Translations under genes and position numbers: made by a program
Notes under the pieces: generated by a model
Told to the model about the DNA's origin: nothing
Database searches by the model: none
What the model saw: only the letters and a program-made list of their open reading frames with translations
In this document: positions 1-15,000 of the stretch, piece by piece
Position numbering within the stretch: the first letter of the stretch is position 1
Layout: the number at the start of each line of letters is the position of its first letter
Source: Lingula anatina
Taxonomy: Eukaryota; Brachiopoda; Lingulata; Lingulida; Lingulidae
Reading direction: 5' to 3'
NCBI RefSeq assembly: GCF_001039355.2
Contig: NW_019775851.1
Span: 124,474 to 188,473, forward strand
DNA: 64,000 nt

Positions 1-438
1 GGTATCCCAACATTGTGTTAAAAAATCATGCAAAAAAAAAAGAAAAGAAATACCAACTAACCACTGAATGAGATTAATACTAACCCAAGAAAGGCACCAA
101 AAAATACTGGTAAATTAATTGGAATTGGAAACAGATAGGCATACCGTGCTTGAAATGAGATCTAAAATATAGAAACAAATATACACACAAATTATGTAGA
201 ACTGGTCATGCAACAAATACTACACTATTGCCAAGTGGCAGTAAAAAAATGGTAAAATTAGTTTAAAACTAGAAAACTGACCTCTGTGAGAAGCAAAACC
301 AATTTTGAAGCTTTTTTTAATATGCACCTTGACATAAAACCATATTTCAGTGTGAGAGTGATTGGTTTTCTAGTTTTATACTAAAACCCTGGGTTATTTG
401 TGCAGTGTCATACAATCAATCATATACTTTCTACATAC

Positions 439-3087
439 CAAAAGAATGTTACGAAAAAGGTAATCAGGTCTATTTGAGGAAACTGTGAAAATGAGATCTG
501 AAAATAAAAAATTGTTTTTGTTAGCAAATCGAACTCAGAACTAATTATAATGTTTGATATTTTTTGATAATCAACAAGGTCAATTACTTGTATGAAATGG
601 TGACCAGATTTGGCAGACTGCAAAAACTGTGCAGACAAAAACCAATGTTTTCCCTGTATTTCATTAGTTATAAAAACTAGTTCGAACTTAATCAAAATGA
701 AATTATTTTTATGTCTTCAATTGAATTTGATTAAAAAGCACTCATGGTTCACTGGATTTCAGCCTATTTTAAAAAAATTTAGGGCAGCAAAGCTGTCAAA
801 TATACAGACATTCATAAAAAAACGATGACTACTGTGCACAAAATATTACATATTGCTTAACACTATAATTTTCCATTAAAGCTGTTATTCAAACTTGTAA
901 TTAACTTGTAATTAACTGCTTTAAATCACTCCAGTATGTTTTAGGATAGAAAGAGACATGATGAAAAGTGCACAGCGACAAAGATGACAGACAACCATGA
1001 TGGCTGTATGTACTGACACACTGTGTCTGTACATAGAAAAATATATAGCCAATTTCACCAGGATATATATTTTGGACAACTGTCAAGAAATAAATACCAA
1101 ATCATAATCAACAGGTCAGCGAATATCATCATTTTATTATAATGATAAAACAAGCAAGCATATTTGATTTGGTTCATGTTGAAGCATAAAAAATGCATAA
1201 TGCCAGAAGCTACAGTATAAATAAGTAAAAAAAAAAAATTACACAGTTCAAGTGACCATAATTCATACATTTTCTCATTTTTATTAAGCCATGCAGCAAC
1301 ATTATTGGAATTTGGGGCATCTTGGAAACTTTTTGAGGAATTCATTAAGTGCATGTGCAACCATGGCCTGGCCACACTCTTTTCAGTTTTAAATGTTAAC
1401 ATTATTACAAATACTTAAAAATCGTTTAAGTCCCCCCCCCCCCCCCCTCCAAAAAAAAAGTATTGTGTTTCTCGTAAGGAAAAACTTTAAAATGGTGCAG
1501 TGGTGGTTTTCCCCTTCTTCTTTTTTCTAATGTATATTGTGTCTAGTTCCCATAATTCAGGTATCATGCCTGGAATGTTTTGCAAAGTGGTTTCTCAATT
1601 TAACTTTTTCATAGTGAAAAATGTATAAAAGATATTTCTAAAAAGATGTAGACTTATTTCAGCATCCCAAAGACCCAGGAAAAATCTCATTATACTGGTT
1701 TAATGTTAGAGCTCGGATATTATTTAAAACTTAATTTTAAGGCAAGGAATATTTTATCAATTTGCCTCATCCGATTCGCAACTGAACTTAAATAAACATT
1801 TAATTCCAAATTTTAACTTGAGATCACTGTATCAATAATTACTGGTACCATGTGCAGCTAGATTAAAAACCTGGCTCTCCCAACATGGAAATTTGAGCTC
1901 AAACTACAGTCAAAAACTTTCTAAATGAGGTGCGCTGGCCTGGTGTCCAATGAATCTGTCAGCTACGTATTGGGGTACTGCATCTCCGAGGCTCTGAATG
2001 TCACAGTGAAATTTCTAAAGTTCATTTTATCATTATGGTTTTAAAAAATCTGCAGCACACATAAAAGTTTTTATCAATCTCCAACCACTAGTGGTTTTTC
2101 ATTTTCTAACTAACTTCGCACAAAAGACAGTCTCTGACCAAAAACAAAAGAAGAGTGGTACATAAAGTTTCATGTGACATGCACCACGACGAGAAACATA
2201 ATACCCTTTTTTGGCCTTAAATAAATACATAAAACAACATTCATTTTACTCAATTCTCTAAATTTTATCTTTTTTGTTAATACTTCTCAAACAACAGTAC
2301 TAGTAAACTTGAAACATAAAGCAACATCACTTACCTGTAACCACATAGGTGTTGTGAAATTATACACATATACATAGAATGTGGTGTTTGTGCCTTCACC
2401 AAAATTGTAATCCTTGTGTAGAAATTTTGTCTTGTATGGATAATTATGCAAACAACTATGTAGTTCTACCCTAGTAGTCTCTGGTTTTCCGTCTGAAAGT
2501 GAAAATTCAAATTCCAGGAAAGGCTCATGAGAAAAATAAACTAACATGTCATTTATATTAAGTACTACAAATGGTTTAGTCATGTTGCTGGGTGTATCTA
2601 CTCTTAAAGGTTATGAAATGAATTGTGCCTGCCTCTACACAAGCAAGGTTAAGTAACAATGCCATCAACGACTTGATGCAAAACTCACCAACAGCTACTG
2701 TAATATTCATCAATGCTGGCTTTGAACAATTGATCATAAACTCTAAATCTCGATCATTCTGAAAAACAATAAATGTACTGGACTCAACTTCATCTGAGAT
2801 TGATATCTTGCAAATTAATGCATTTTAACTTAAAATATTTTTAATCCAACTTTCACCAGACTATGTCTTTTTTTTAAGATAATTTTTTTAAATAAATGAT
2901 TTATTTACTTTAACAATGTTAATGAAAATTATAAGCTTTTTTTTTTTTTTAAGAAATTAATTTTCCAATTTATTCAAAACAGATGCACTCACAGTTCCAG
3001 GTTTATTCATAAAATTGATCTGAGTGAAGTATCGGTCACCTTCCTTGGAAAGATTAAAGGTGAATTGGTAGTCTGTGGGCAGTTCAT
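439..3087 (-). CDS. ATRN: Attractin exons 22-25: membrane-proximal domain and start of transmembrane helix
   Basis: Exons 2993-3087 (ELPTDYQFTFNLSKEGDRYF), 2689-2758 (FMINCSKPALMNITV), 2335-2597 (TTFYVYVYNFTTPMWLQ) and 439-497 (ISFSQFPQIDLITFFVTFFW). The last encodes the beginning of the transmembrane segment, equivalent to the vertebrate DLVQFFVTFF. The acceptor for 2335-2597 is the TAG ten bases upstream of the more obvious CAG, because only this keeps the frame. The remaining helix and the cytoplasmic tail are not in positions 1-438 as far as I can see. Confidence 0.88.
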
Positions 3088-6000
3088 CTAAAATAAGGAA
3101 CTAACAATGTGAAACAAGAAAGCATCATAAAAATCTATCATCTTTATATGGTTAATGACACATTTTTCAAAGTAAACTGTTAATCAAAATATGGCAAATA
3201 GAGAATGAGTACAAGTTATTAATTGTAATTTTTTAATCACAAGTTGTGACTTACAAAAGCATGTCCCAGTCTTTGGATTGCCATAGTAACGGTTGTCCTT
3301 GTCACATCTGCATCAATAACAATAGCTAGAGTTAACTGCATATAACAGCAAAATGCAAAATGATTTTCACAGTTTTCTTAATGTTTGACAAAAAAGGAAT
3401 CTACTTCTATAATAAATTCACACACTAACTGGTGTCATCTTCAACCATGTTTTCAGAAAAAAACCTGGTGCAAAGTTAGCAAATATACAGACACCAAACA
3501 GCTAAAAAAAAATTGCAACAATTCTTACTAAAAAGACTTTGCAAAAATAATAAATTCAAAGAAACAGATTCATTAACAACTTGGCAAGATAGATGCTTTT
3601 TGCATGATCTCAGAATATCTTAGCTTTTACAAATTTTCCTTTAAATAATCTCATGGTATTCTGACCAACTATCAAAATGTATCATTGTATCTGCATACTT
3701 TTTTTTCAGTTGTTATCAGTAAAGTAGTCTGATTAAAAAAAAAAAAGGTTGGCGCATGCCAAATGATAATTTACAGTTAGAACAATATTCACAAAATTAA
3801 AGTTAATCTTTAAACCTCTTTCCAGGCTCAAACTATATCAGCAATTTATTAATATTTAATGTCTGTTCTGAAGCAGTACTTTCAACTGTTTGATAACTGT
3901 ACGTGTCAGAACTACTTAACTGGTCTGATATGAAATAGTTGGCATGTGCACCACTATGGATTACACACGTCACAGAATCCATATCACAGCAGTGCTTGCA
4001 GATGCCAAACAACATTCCCGATTTGTATCAATCACCGGTTTCATTAGTCCAAATGAGTATTATTAAGGGCTGAGCTGAGTTGACCTTGATATTTCAATAC
4101 ATTTCATTTATCATTTTTCATTATTTCATGATCAGCAAACCATCCTACACTCTCAGTCTGTATATGAAAATTTTTAAAGAAAATTAAATCTATATGCTGA
4201 ATCTAATTTAACTTACACTTCACAAAAATTTCCTCGTACTCCTCTGGTGCGGCAGTGGCACATCCCTGTGTCATGTTCACAGAAGTCTGCCTGACCATTG
4301 CATTCACATGCTAAAGGAAAGAACAGACAATATTCCAGGGAGATCAACAAGCAGTGATTAACTGTTCAATGCACAGGTGGCAAATTGGCATCAAAATTCT
4401 TGACGTAGATGTTGAAATAAGTTCAAAGATTTGATAATCCATTATATTGTAAAAGTTCTTTTGTCACAAAATAACCGCTTAATATACTCATACATAATTA
4501 ATATATTCTATAGTTAGTGCTGATGTCATTGGGTGTTGTGTCACAAGAAGTGATGTCAGTAGACTGCAGATTATCACTATCTACTACAACAACTGTGAAT
4601 ATCTTAAAGCATTAGTTTGTGATAAAGGAACCTTTAAAATCTATGGTAAATTGAAAATGAAATTGTTCTCATCTATCACCTCTCCAAGATTTTATGCATT
4701 ACTTTTGGTTTGTCTTTATATGCTATACTAAAACCTCATCCAATGTATTAAAATATTTTTGGAAATTACATACGTTTGCAGATCCCTCCATTGGTGGCTT
4801 CACCAAAATACCCTGGTGCACATATTTCACACTGGGAACCTGAAACAATCCACACACATAACAGTTAGAGGATGTACGAGCTCATGTGTCAGTGTGTATG
4901 TGCACACATGCGCATGCATATGAGGAACACACAAATACCACATCTACAAGTTTTTCATCTATACTACTTTGCACTACACATTACCAAAATGTATTTTTAA
5001 AATAAATGAAATGCAACAGTAAGATGGCATTATTGATAAATCATACATTGCTCTACACTACACATTGAAAATTAACTTTTTGTTTTTAATGTTTTTTGTT
5101 ATGATGTTATGAGCCCCTAATTACAGATTTTCATTAAAAAAAAGACATTATTTTGCTTTATCAACAATAAAATCTGAACTAGGACTAGCAGGGTTTTGGA
5201 GTAAATAATGGTATCTTTAAATTGGCATTAAAACGGTGTTCGTGGGTGCTCAGGTAAAGGAGAATTTGCTATAATTTGGTTACCATTACGAGCCATTTTT
5301 GTCATAAAATGGGATAAATAGCACCATATACATCCAGCAGTTTTTTCTGGTCAACTTGTTTAAAACAAATTAATGTATTACATGAACTATAAATAATTCT
5401 GCACCATATTGTAGTAGTAGGTATACTTCAGTCAAAATTTTAAATTTCACCATTTTAATTTTAATATCATATTCTAACAGGGGACCAATAACACTTATAG
5501 TGTGTAAAAATTGACTGGAATCTTACCTTGTGTATTTTGAGTGCATTTCTTGCAGATGGCTGTATTGTTGTAACATTCACTATGGCCATTGCACTGACAT
5601 ACTAAAAGGAAGAGTATATTATATATATATAACAAATTATGTGGCTTGGAGAGGGTTCAACACTGGTGAGAGCCTAATATAAACAAACCATATAAAACAA
5701 GTGAAGTGACAGGATGACAGTCACAAATATATAATATTGCCCATCATCAGGGTTTTTTTCCCAAATGAGTATATATACCAGTACATAATGAAGAATGCAG
5801 TATCATCATGTTACTTTGCATTATGGTGACATTACAACAGAAATATGTTTATCTGGCTCATTCTTTTTTGAGGGCATGATTTATACTTTTCAACTTTACA
5901 CAGGTTCCAAATATTTCAAGTTTTAAAAATAACCCACATAATGGGCATAAATATTAGACAATTTTGGAGTTCCAACTAAATCCTAGGTCTGCAATTTCTC

Positions 6001-9000
6001 TTCTTACCTATAAATCACATTTAAGTCAAGGTACTCATGAATACTGAAATAAAGCTCATTCTGTACCTTGCACTTAATATAGACAAACACACACAATCAC
6101 ACACACACAGGTACTCACATGGACAACTATAGAAGTACCAACTTGGTGCTGGACACAAGGCTGGTTTGGTCAGTACAATGGAGCCATTTCTGACCACTGG
6201 TCCCTGGTTGTCCCCCTCCATACAGTGGCCTATCCCTGTGTTAGAGCCATCATCACACCAGCCACACAGTGGATTAGACTGGCACTGTTCACAAGTCCTT
6301 AGCTCTGAACATTTGGTCGCTGATACACAAAGATAAATATGCTGTGCTAATTTCTTTCATTCTTGTATGCATAAGGATATTATTTCTAAATGTCCCACGT
6401 GGGGAGGGGTTAAAAGAACCCCTTTTTGCCAGGAAAGGTACATGAAGGTTTCATGGTAAAAGGTCCACTTTTACAGAAAAAGAACCCACTTTTGTAACTG
6501 CTGGCTACAGGCCTGATAGCCCATTCATTATGTTACATAAATAATTCACATGGGAAGTTAATATATTAGCTTTGTGTACATGGCCCTTGGTCTTGCTTAC
6601 ATGAAATCACCTCATCAAAAATGGACATCAGTTAAAAAACAAACCTGCACATCTTTTCTCTTCAGTGGTCCACTCCAGGCACTGTCCATAAGGGAAAGAC
6701 GCCACATAGGAATTAGAGTCCACACAGCGGTTCTCACTACCACACCACATACACTTGGCTGAGGTACAGTTGCCACAGTCATTAAAGCTGGAGCAGGGAG
6801 GATTGCAGCGTTGTTGGTAATCCACCTCTCCCTCTGCAAGCACTGCCTGGTCTGTGGTGCCATCTGGAGTAGGAACAGAATAGTTTGGGATAATATGAAA
6901 CATTATTGAAGGTAATTACATACGAAGTATAAGAAATTCAATTTTTTTTCACACTGCATTTTATCACTTGGTACTAAATGTATTTTCCCAAAGAAATTAG
7001 TCACATTTGGTCCGCTTTAAAAAAACATCCCTGTAGAATATTTAACTATTTTATATTAATAATCAATTTCATATCCATCAGAAAAAAAACCTATGACAGT
7101 TTATGACACAATGTTAAATTTATGAAAAACATTTGAAGTTAACATAAAATATAATTATTGTATAAACACCTAATGCAAAATACCACTTAAAATGGACTGA
7201 ATGACCATTTCTCCACTGAATGACCCCCTTTTTCAAAATATATGAAGATGCACCATTTGACCCCAAACTAGAGCAGCTGAAAACTGATCCCATATATTTA
7301 TACCCACCTTACTATATAAAATGCTGTAGCTCTTAGGTTTCTATATACAAGCAAACACACTTTTTCACACAGAAAATCAAAATTTTAACCCATAAGACCT
7401 TCAAAAAGCAAGTCAAATACAAAGTTAGATTTTCAATCTCCACACTGTCAAATGGCCTCTGTTACAGCAGGAACTTTTCCCAGATTTTTTTAAGTTAACA
7501 AAAATTTTGACATGTGTCCACTTTGACTAGTGACACGCACACAAAGGGACCTCCTGATCCCAAAATCTAGCAGATTCAAGATAAGATCATAAGTGACCTT
7601 ATATCATCGGATGGGCTCATTGGTCTGTTGAGTTAACGAACTAGCAGGAACTGGGAATTGTTTCTAACGACATGCATCGGATATGCACATTTTAGCCTAG
7701 GTACAATTCAAATCTGCTTCAGGGTTGAAACATAATTAACAAGGCAGTCCTGCATTTCAGTATACTATGAACATTTAACCATGGCCAGAGTAAGGAGCAA
7801 GACCAGTTTGAATCACAGTCACCTATAAATCCAGACACCCTCCAGGCCTTATAAATGGATTAGGCATTTTCTAACTGGAGCATCAGATCCAGACCACAAA
7901 TGCCCAAATTAACNTACGGGGGCTCTTACCGTCTAGGAGGAGAAGCAGTAACGGTAGCCGTCCGGCGGAGCCGGCGGAGCCGGCGGAACGATCCGGACGG
8001 GACCGAAACCATGTGTACCGCCAGCGCTAACGCTGGTGGTACAATAATGACTCCAACCATGAATTAATTACCCCAACATAAAATTATTTGCCACAAGCAT
8101 GGCGTTTCATTATACAAACTGTTTATTCACCTATCTACCTGTACAGTACCTTCCCTATGTGCCAAAGATTGTCGAGATGCATTGCTGCCGTATTTATACA
8201 CAAATGTATACAGCTAAAGACCCGGAAGAAAGCTGGCTAAATTGTTTGTGCAATAAAATGCTAAGCCTGTGGTATATAATTGGATGTGTTAAGGTAGTTA
8301 ATTTGTGCATTTATGCTCCCAAATCTAAGATTCATGTTAGAAGATGGCAATTGTTGTTTATGAGGCCTGCCCTCCCTCTTGTGGTCTTTAACCCTTGAGA
8401 TTCCAGCTTTAAGACTTGGAGGTTTACACCTTCCACCACTTTTCTACTGCCTTATCTGGTTCTCTGCTATTTAATAATGAGTCAAATGAAATGCAGATCA
8501 ACTTTCAGAAGATAGCCTTCAGCCTGTCCATTCCCTCCTTGGCAGTGTTGTAACTTAAGTGACAGTGACTCTAACAAAGACAACAGATGCAGGTAATGGC
8601 TAAATGTCCACACAACAATGCCACAAAAAATCTAGGTGACTTTCAATGCTTTTATAAAAAAATATTAATCAGAAGCAAAGAACATTCAGAATGCTCTAAA
8701 ATCATGCTTATGACAGGAGACAAAAAACAACAATTTGTTGGGGAGTGTTTTAGACAGGGAAATACCAAAATAAATGGCACTTAAGAAATACCAAAATAAA
8801 TGGCACTTAAGACAACTAGAAACCCAACTGATCTAATTTCGAGCAAGTCAACATACAGACCAGGCTATAAAAAGGCATTATGATAAGAAACTCAGAGGCA
8901 GGTGCAACAAACACATAACTAACAGCTATGACGAAGCATGACCAATATCATGCACTCACCCACAGAGCGAAGGTATGTTATACAACGTTTGTCACTTTTG

Positions 9001-12000
9001 TACCAGCCACAATAAGTTTGCATGTGACAAGCTTGGCAATTGTGTAACTTGTCACACTCACTGCTGTACTTGGCCTTGCATTGACCAAGCGGTGACACTA
9101 GCTGCAGGTGGATAAAAAGAAATGGTGTGGAATTTAAAATTAGTTGTGAAGGCACTCTGTAATCTGCACAAAAGTTTGACTCAGGTTTTAAAGCACATCA
9201 TTGGTGGACATGTTCCCAACAGCACCAATTTTTATTGGTTTACACAGGTCAACAGAGAGGTTCACATTTTTAGCAAATGCTAGATTTGCAGCCAAAGACT
9301 AAAGAAATCGTGAAAATGAACTATCAACCAATATATAAAACAGTACAGAGATACCACTGATGGCATATAAATCCTGAATCATACTTTCTCTTCCAAATGT
9401 TATTTTTACACAGTCCTACCATGAAAACAGTCTTTAGTACTATCTCGCCAAGTGCAATTGGCTGAGGCCAGAAAGCATGCTGCACAATTGTGTAGATAGG
9501 GACACTCTGCACCTTGGTCATGTGATGAACATGTATCCTGGAGACCATTAAACTGGAACATAAGAATCAGGTCATCCACAACATACATACCAAATATACT
9601 TATTGTGTCATTCTTAACTCCATCTAAAAGGGCAACAAAACTCTTGCCACTTACTGTAAAGCAGCCCTATAATGTTTGAACATACATACATATATAAAGA
9701 AAATATCAAACTGTTTAAATGTATCCATTTATGATCAACATAAAAATAGCTTTATAGAATCTGTTTTCAAAAGTTGCCAAATAAAATATACTTTTTCATT
9801 TTCAGTACAATGAAAAAAGGGTTCTGGGAATAATGAAGTGAACGTCACACAATAAAAAAACTTTTAAAATCTGATCATACCTATTTTCAAATTGATCCCA
9901 TCTTTTGTTTAACAAAAACTTCTAGTAAAATTTAAATTAAACAAAAAACCAATTTGATAACTATGTTGTGGACATTGTAAAAACACATGCAAATGGAAAA
10001 TAATACAAAAAAAAAAATACTTAATTACTTAATTTACTTGGAAAAAAAAAAAACAAAACAAAAATACATTGCTTTTCGAACTCAACCCGTTTTCTTTGCT
10101 GAACAAATGCAGTAACACATACATACACACAATTTTTGTGTCTGATTGCAAAATCATTACATTAACTGATATTTTCTATGTGGTGCTTGTAATTTTAAAA
10201 AAAATCATAAAACATATATATATATAAACTTACAGAACTACAGTTATCCTTGGACTTGCAATGATGCCCACACCAAGTGCAGTTGTATGTATTCTCTTGA
10301 CAGCTTGGACAGGAAGTGAAATTTTCACAATAGCTCTTCCCAATGTCTGCAATTATTCAGTAAATGGTTACGGGTCAAAATACAAAATGTAACTTATTTT
10401 GCAATGACTATTAAACTTCATGTATATCTGGCAAAAATTTTCCCTTTTATAAATCAGAAAAATCACCCCTGTGTGAAAGTGTTTCTGAAGTTACCATAAA
10501 TTGAGATGAAAGACATTTTTTTTATAAAACAGGTACATTAAATACAGTACATTAAATATCCTCTTCCTAAATGTTATATGTTGCTCACTTATCAATTATT
10601 GAAAACATAATAGATGCTCTTCCTGTATTGTCTTGCCAAAATGAATTTTTAGTTGTCTCCACATATTTGAAAATCCCCCATGGTCATATTTATTTAATTT
10701 CCCAATTCAGACTTTACAAAAAAAAAAAAAAACTCTTTCAATAAAATTTATCGGAAGTGCACCTAGCAGTGTTATTTTCTTGTCACCATTCTCTGATATC
10801 CCTTACCAGCTTTCAACATATGTTTTTTACATGGTACAGGGCTGCAATTCAAAACACCCCCACCATTTTCTTGAATAAAAACGAGGCAATGCTCATGACG
10901 ACAGATGTCATTTCTGACCACTGATTAAAACTTAAGTAGTAAAAATTCCATGGAGAGCAGATTTAACAAAATGCCTGTCAAAATCTTGATCTATCTATCT
11001 ATCTATACATACATACCTTTTCTTTTGCACCAAGGCTCAACCCTCGTCCCGGGCATTTTCTCTGCATCTTCTAGTGAATAACATTTGTCCAACCAAGTAC
11101 ATCGCAAGCCCTGGTGAGTGGAAATGCAGTCTTCTTTGGTTCCATACTTTTCACATTTTCCTGAAAAGAATCAACATATCACTTATGTGAACAAAATATA
11201 ATTTAAGGTTAGTAATTCATTGTAACAAAGAAAAAAAAAAAGATAAAGTACATTCATATACAGGCCATTCCATAAGCTTTCCCCTTCAAAACATCACACC
11301 CCCCCCTGTATTTTTCTTCTTTCAATGTCACACACATAAAAAAGTAAAAAAGAATTCAATATTATTTCACTAAAGTAAATTTGTTGAAATAAAATCTTCA
11401 ATAATTGTTGCAGAAAGGAAAATACTTCATATTTAAGCACAATTATATTTTTAGTCAATGACTACGAGATGATATACACTGAAACTTATAAAGCAATTTT
11501 AATTGTATTCATAAATGCTTCAACTTAAAAAATACACCAAAATTTGTATATAAACTTGTCATACAGAACAATGGCACATTTTACCTGGTGTGTACTGAAA
11601 CATATCTCCTAACATAAGTCCATTAAAGCCACCATAGATGAACATTTTCCTGAAATATAAAAATAATGTAGACTCAGAACACTTAAAATCATACAAAAAA
11701 AATCTACTAGGATTTAAGAATCAGTGCTATACTACAAGTCAACTTTGCACTATAAAACCTTTGACAGCTGAATACAACTTACTGATCATACACTTCTGCT
11801 GAATGTCCAAATCTTGCGAGATCTCCTCTCACCCTGGGCTCAGGTAAGGTGTACCACTGATCACAACCTGAAATATCAGATTTTGCTAGGTTAAGACATC
11901 TCAATATTTCAGAGCATTTGTATGTCCATAATTTCAACTAAGATATCAATTTAACTTCCATTAAAAATAACTACCGTAACTTAAGAATAAAAATCTGAAC

Positions 12001-15000
12001 CCCATGTCAGCCACCAGAACAAAAAGAAGATCAATTGCTTGAATCTTACCAAGGTCATATCCCAAAAAATTAAGGGAATGACATTTTGCCCCATGACTGG
12101 TAGAAGTATCATTGTGTGTATTTCCACCAAACACCAACATTAGTCCACTGATGACAACTGCTGAATGAAGGTAGCGCCTCTGGCCACTGCTGTGTAAAAT
12201 CACCCTGAAGGAAGCATTGCACAGAATAATTCGATGTAAGACTAGGCTACTGCATTTTTACATTTTGATCTATTACTGGACTTCGAATGCCCAAGTCTAG
12301 TCATGTCCTGTGACAGGTTTGAAAAGACATAGTTTGCAAGTGCATACAGAGTGAACTCATCTGGAATTTTGCATCTGATATTTTAACTTATATGAGCTCA
12401 ACAGATAACTAAAATCTTAGTACTAATATATTTATTAATGACCAACTTTGGGAAATGATGCCACAAAGGAAACTCCATAAATCACACAAATTGTAAGCAA
12501 TATATCAATAGTAAGTATGGTATGTCTTTCACATACCAACATAAATGAAATATTAAAGAAAAGGAACAGCTACACAAAAACTGTACTATATATAGGGACT
12601 TACCATTTGTTTGTGGTTGTTTCAAAGCTATATAATTCATCTGATATCTTGTATGTGGATACTGCAGTGGAGTGGTAGCCACCATGAACATAGATCTTAT
12701 CTTTATGGTAAACACTTGTATGGCCATAACCTCCCTTTACAATTGCCCCTGATGTCTGGACAAGCTGACAGGATCCAATGACTAAGTAAAACCAAGAGGA
12801 TCAAGTTTATCTCAATTATGCCAGCATTTATATGGCAAATCAATACAAGCTGTGCTGTTACATTAATTTTAGTCAAAATTCAAATTAGTGTTATTTGTAT
12901 TTAAACATCTTAAAGTTTTCTTAAATAGAATATGCAACATATGAGCTGTATAAATAAATACTTCACAGACTAGTGTAGGATACAAAACAGATGGCCAAAA
13001 AGCATTTATCTCTACATTTATTGCTTATCAAATACTAAGAGCAAAATATAACATTTTGAAAATTATTAAGTAAGAAAATATACATTGCACGTCTACTATA
13101 CATACCCACTGATACAAGACAAAATTAAGAAAGCATTCACCAATAATAAATGATCACTTCAGTGAAGAAACTCCAAAAACAAATCCATCTTCCTAGCTGC
13201 TAGACAAACATTTTTTTTTCTGAGACATTTTCATAGCAGTCAGCATATACCTTATGCCTTTCAAAAAAGAAAAAGTACCTACCTATATCACATTTCTGCA
13301 CAGTATTCAAGTAACCAAAGACAGGACTGTGTCCAAATATGACTATCATTTCACCATTCACGTAGTGGGCAGTGTGTCCAACAACCTGAAGTCCAGTCTG
13401 GTTGACCAGCAACCAGTCTTTTGTATTTATATTGAACTTCCACAGTTCATTAGTCACTTGCTTTTTGCCCACCAGTCCTCCATACATATATATGTCATTC
13501 TGAAACAAGTAAGAATGTGGTGAAAATTAAATGCCAAAATACCTGTTCTTCAACTGAATTTGTCAGTATGCTATGTGTGAGATAATGCACTGTCACCCAA
13601 GCCATTTATAAATGTTCATGGCACATATTGCCAGTGTATTTATAAACAAACATATAAAAAGTAAGTACTTTCCTTTACCCATAACACAGTCCCTCTCGGC
13701 TTTGCCACAACCTCATGGTGCTATGCTGTTCAGGGACATATGTCACAAAAGAAAATGTTACACGTTTCCAACCTAAAACTTCCAATTTTAAATAGAATAC
13801 GCTCATAACACCATACACAGGGTGATGTCAAATAATGGCCTTTCCACATTTACAAGTTTCTGCTCAATTGCAAACTGGAATTAAATTTAAGCAGGGTCAT
13901 TTGTCCCTGGAACAATTGCTTTTGTTACCTTTACTAATGAAATATTGAATATTTTATCACCATATTTGTTATATTTGTTTGTATGACTATGTTGCTTATT
14001 TGTATTTGAAGCATTTCAACCATCCATACAAGCCAGTATTGCACATACCAGTATGTCTGTTCTCGTGTCATCTTACATAAATGTTCCTTGTATAAATTCT
14101 TTCTGTTTTACTTTACTGTGAGGTTCTCTTTCATTTTTATCAGCAATTGAATGCCATTGTTCATGATACAATCTCTCATAATACCACACACTAGAATTTG
14201 TGGGCTTTAAATACCTTTGAGAAGCATTGTCAGGAATAACAAACATATTTTTGATAATGAAGGAAATGACATACACAATGACCAGTACAACAAAATGTTT
14301 TGTCCTATTGAACAGATGGATGTGGATAACTACTGTTCATTGTTGAGATTCATCAGGAATATCCATGGAACAAAAGTAATAAGTCACACAAAGAAAGAAA
14401 GAAAGATGTACATTGAGCATCAGGCTAAGAGACAGGAAGAAAATGAAGTACAGAAGAGAACAGATCAAGGTGAGGGATGTGCTGCTTACAATTCAGGAAA
14501 TAAAATGGAAATGAGCAGGACACGTCAGTAGAATCACAGATGTCAGATGAACTATAAGGCTGAATGAGTGGTCACCAAGATATGGACATAAAAAACAACT
14601 AAAATATAACCTAAGTCCCGCATAAAACAACCTAATAAAATTATCTATCATTGCCTGATGTGTATGAAATGGCAATTCTCCAGACACAAACAGTGACAAT
14701 CTATCCATTGAAGTAATCAAAGCTGATAACCAGGGCAGGCTATGGAAGGTCAATGACAGCAATAAGCAATACAGAATTATAAAGATAATATTAAGTAGTA
14801 ATTACATACTCTTATTCTTTTGTTAGATTTCTATATCATAACTATTTCAAAATCAATAACCTATTAATCACCCTAATCACCTACCTGTATCATTACCAGT
14901 GTATGTCCATATCTTTTGGGTGGATTTATAACTGTGCTGGGCTCTACTGCTTCCCAAAACTTGTTTACCATATCAAATCTGAAGTAGAGCAACAAAGAAC

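Noticed and set aside
7600-7740. tRNA or tRNA-derived SINE resembling GGGCTCATTGGTCTGTTGAG
   Set aside because: A and B box matches are loose and I could not fold a cloverleaf.
8099-8398. 99-codon open frame on the plus strand
   Set aside because: It is antisense within an attractin intron, with no similarity to known proteins and no splice context.
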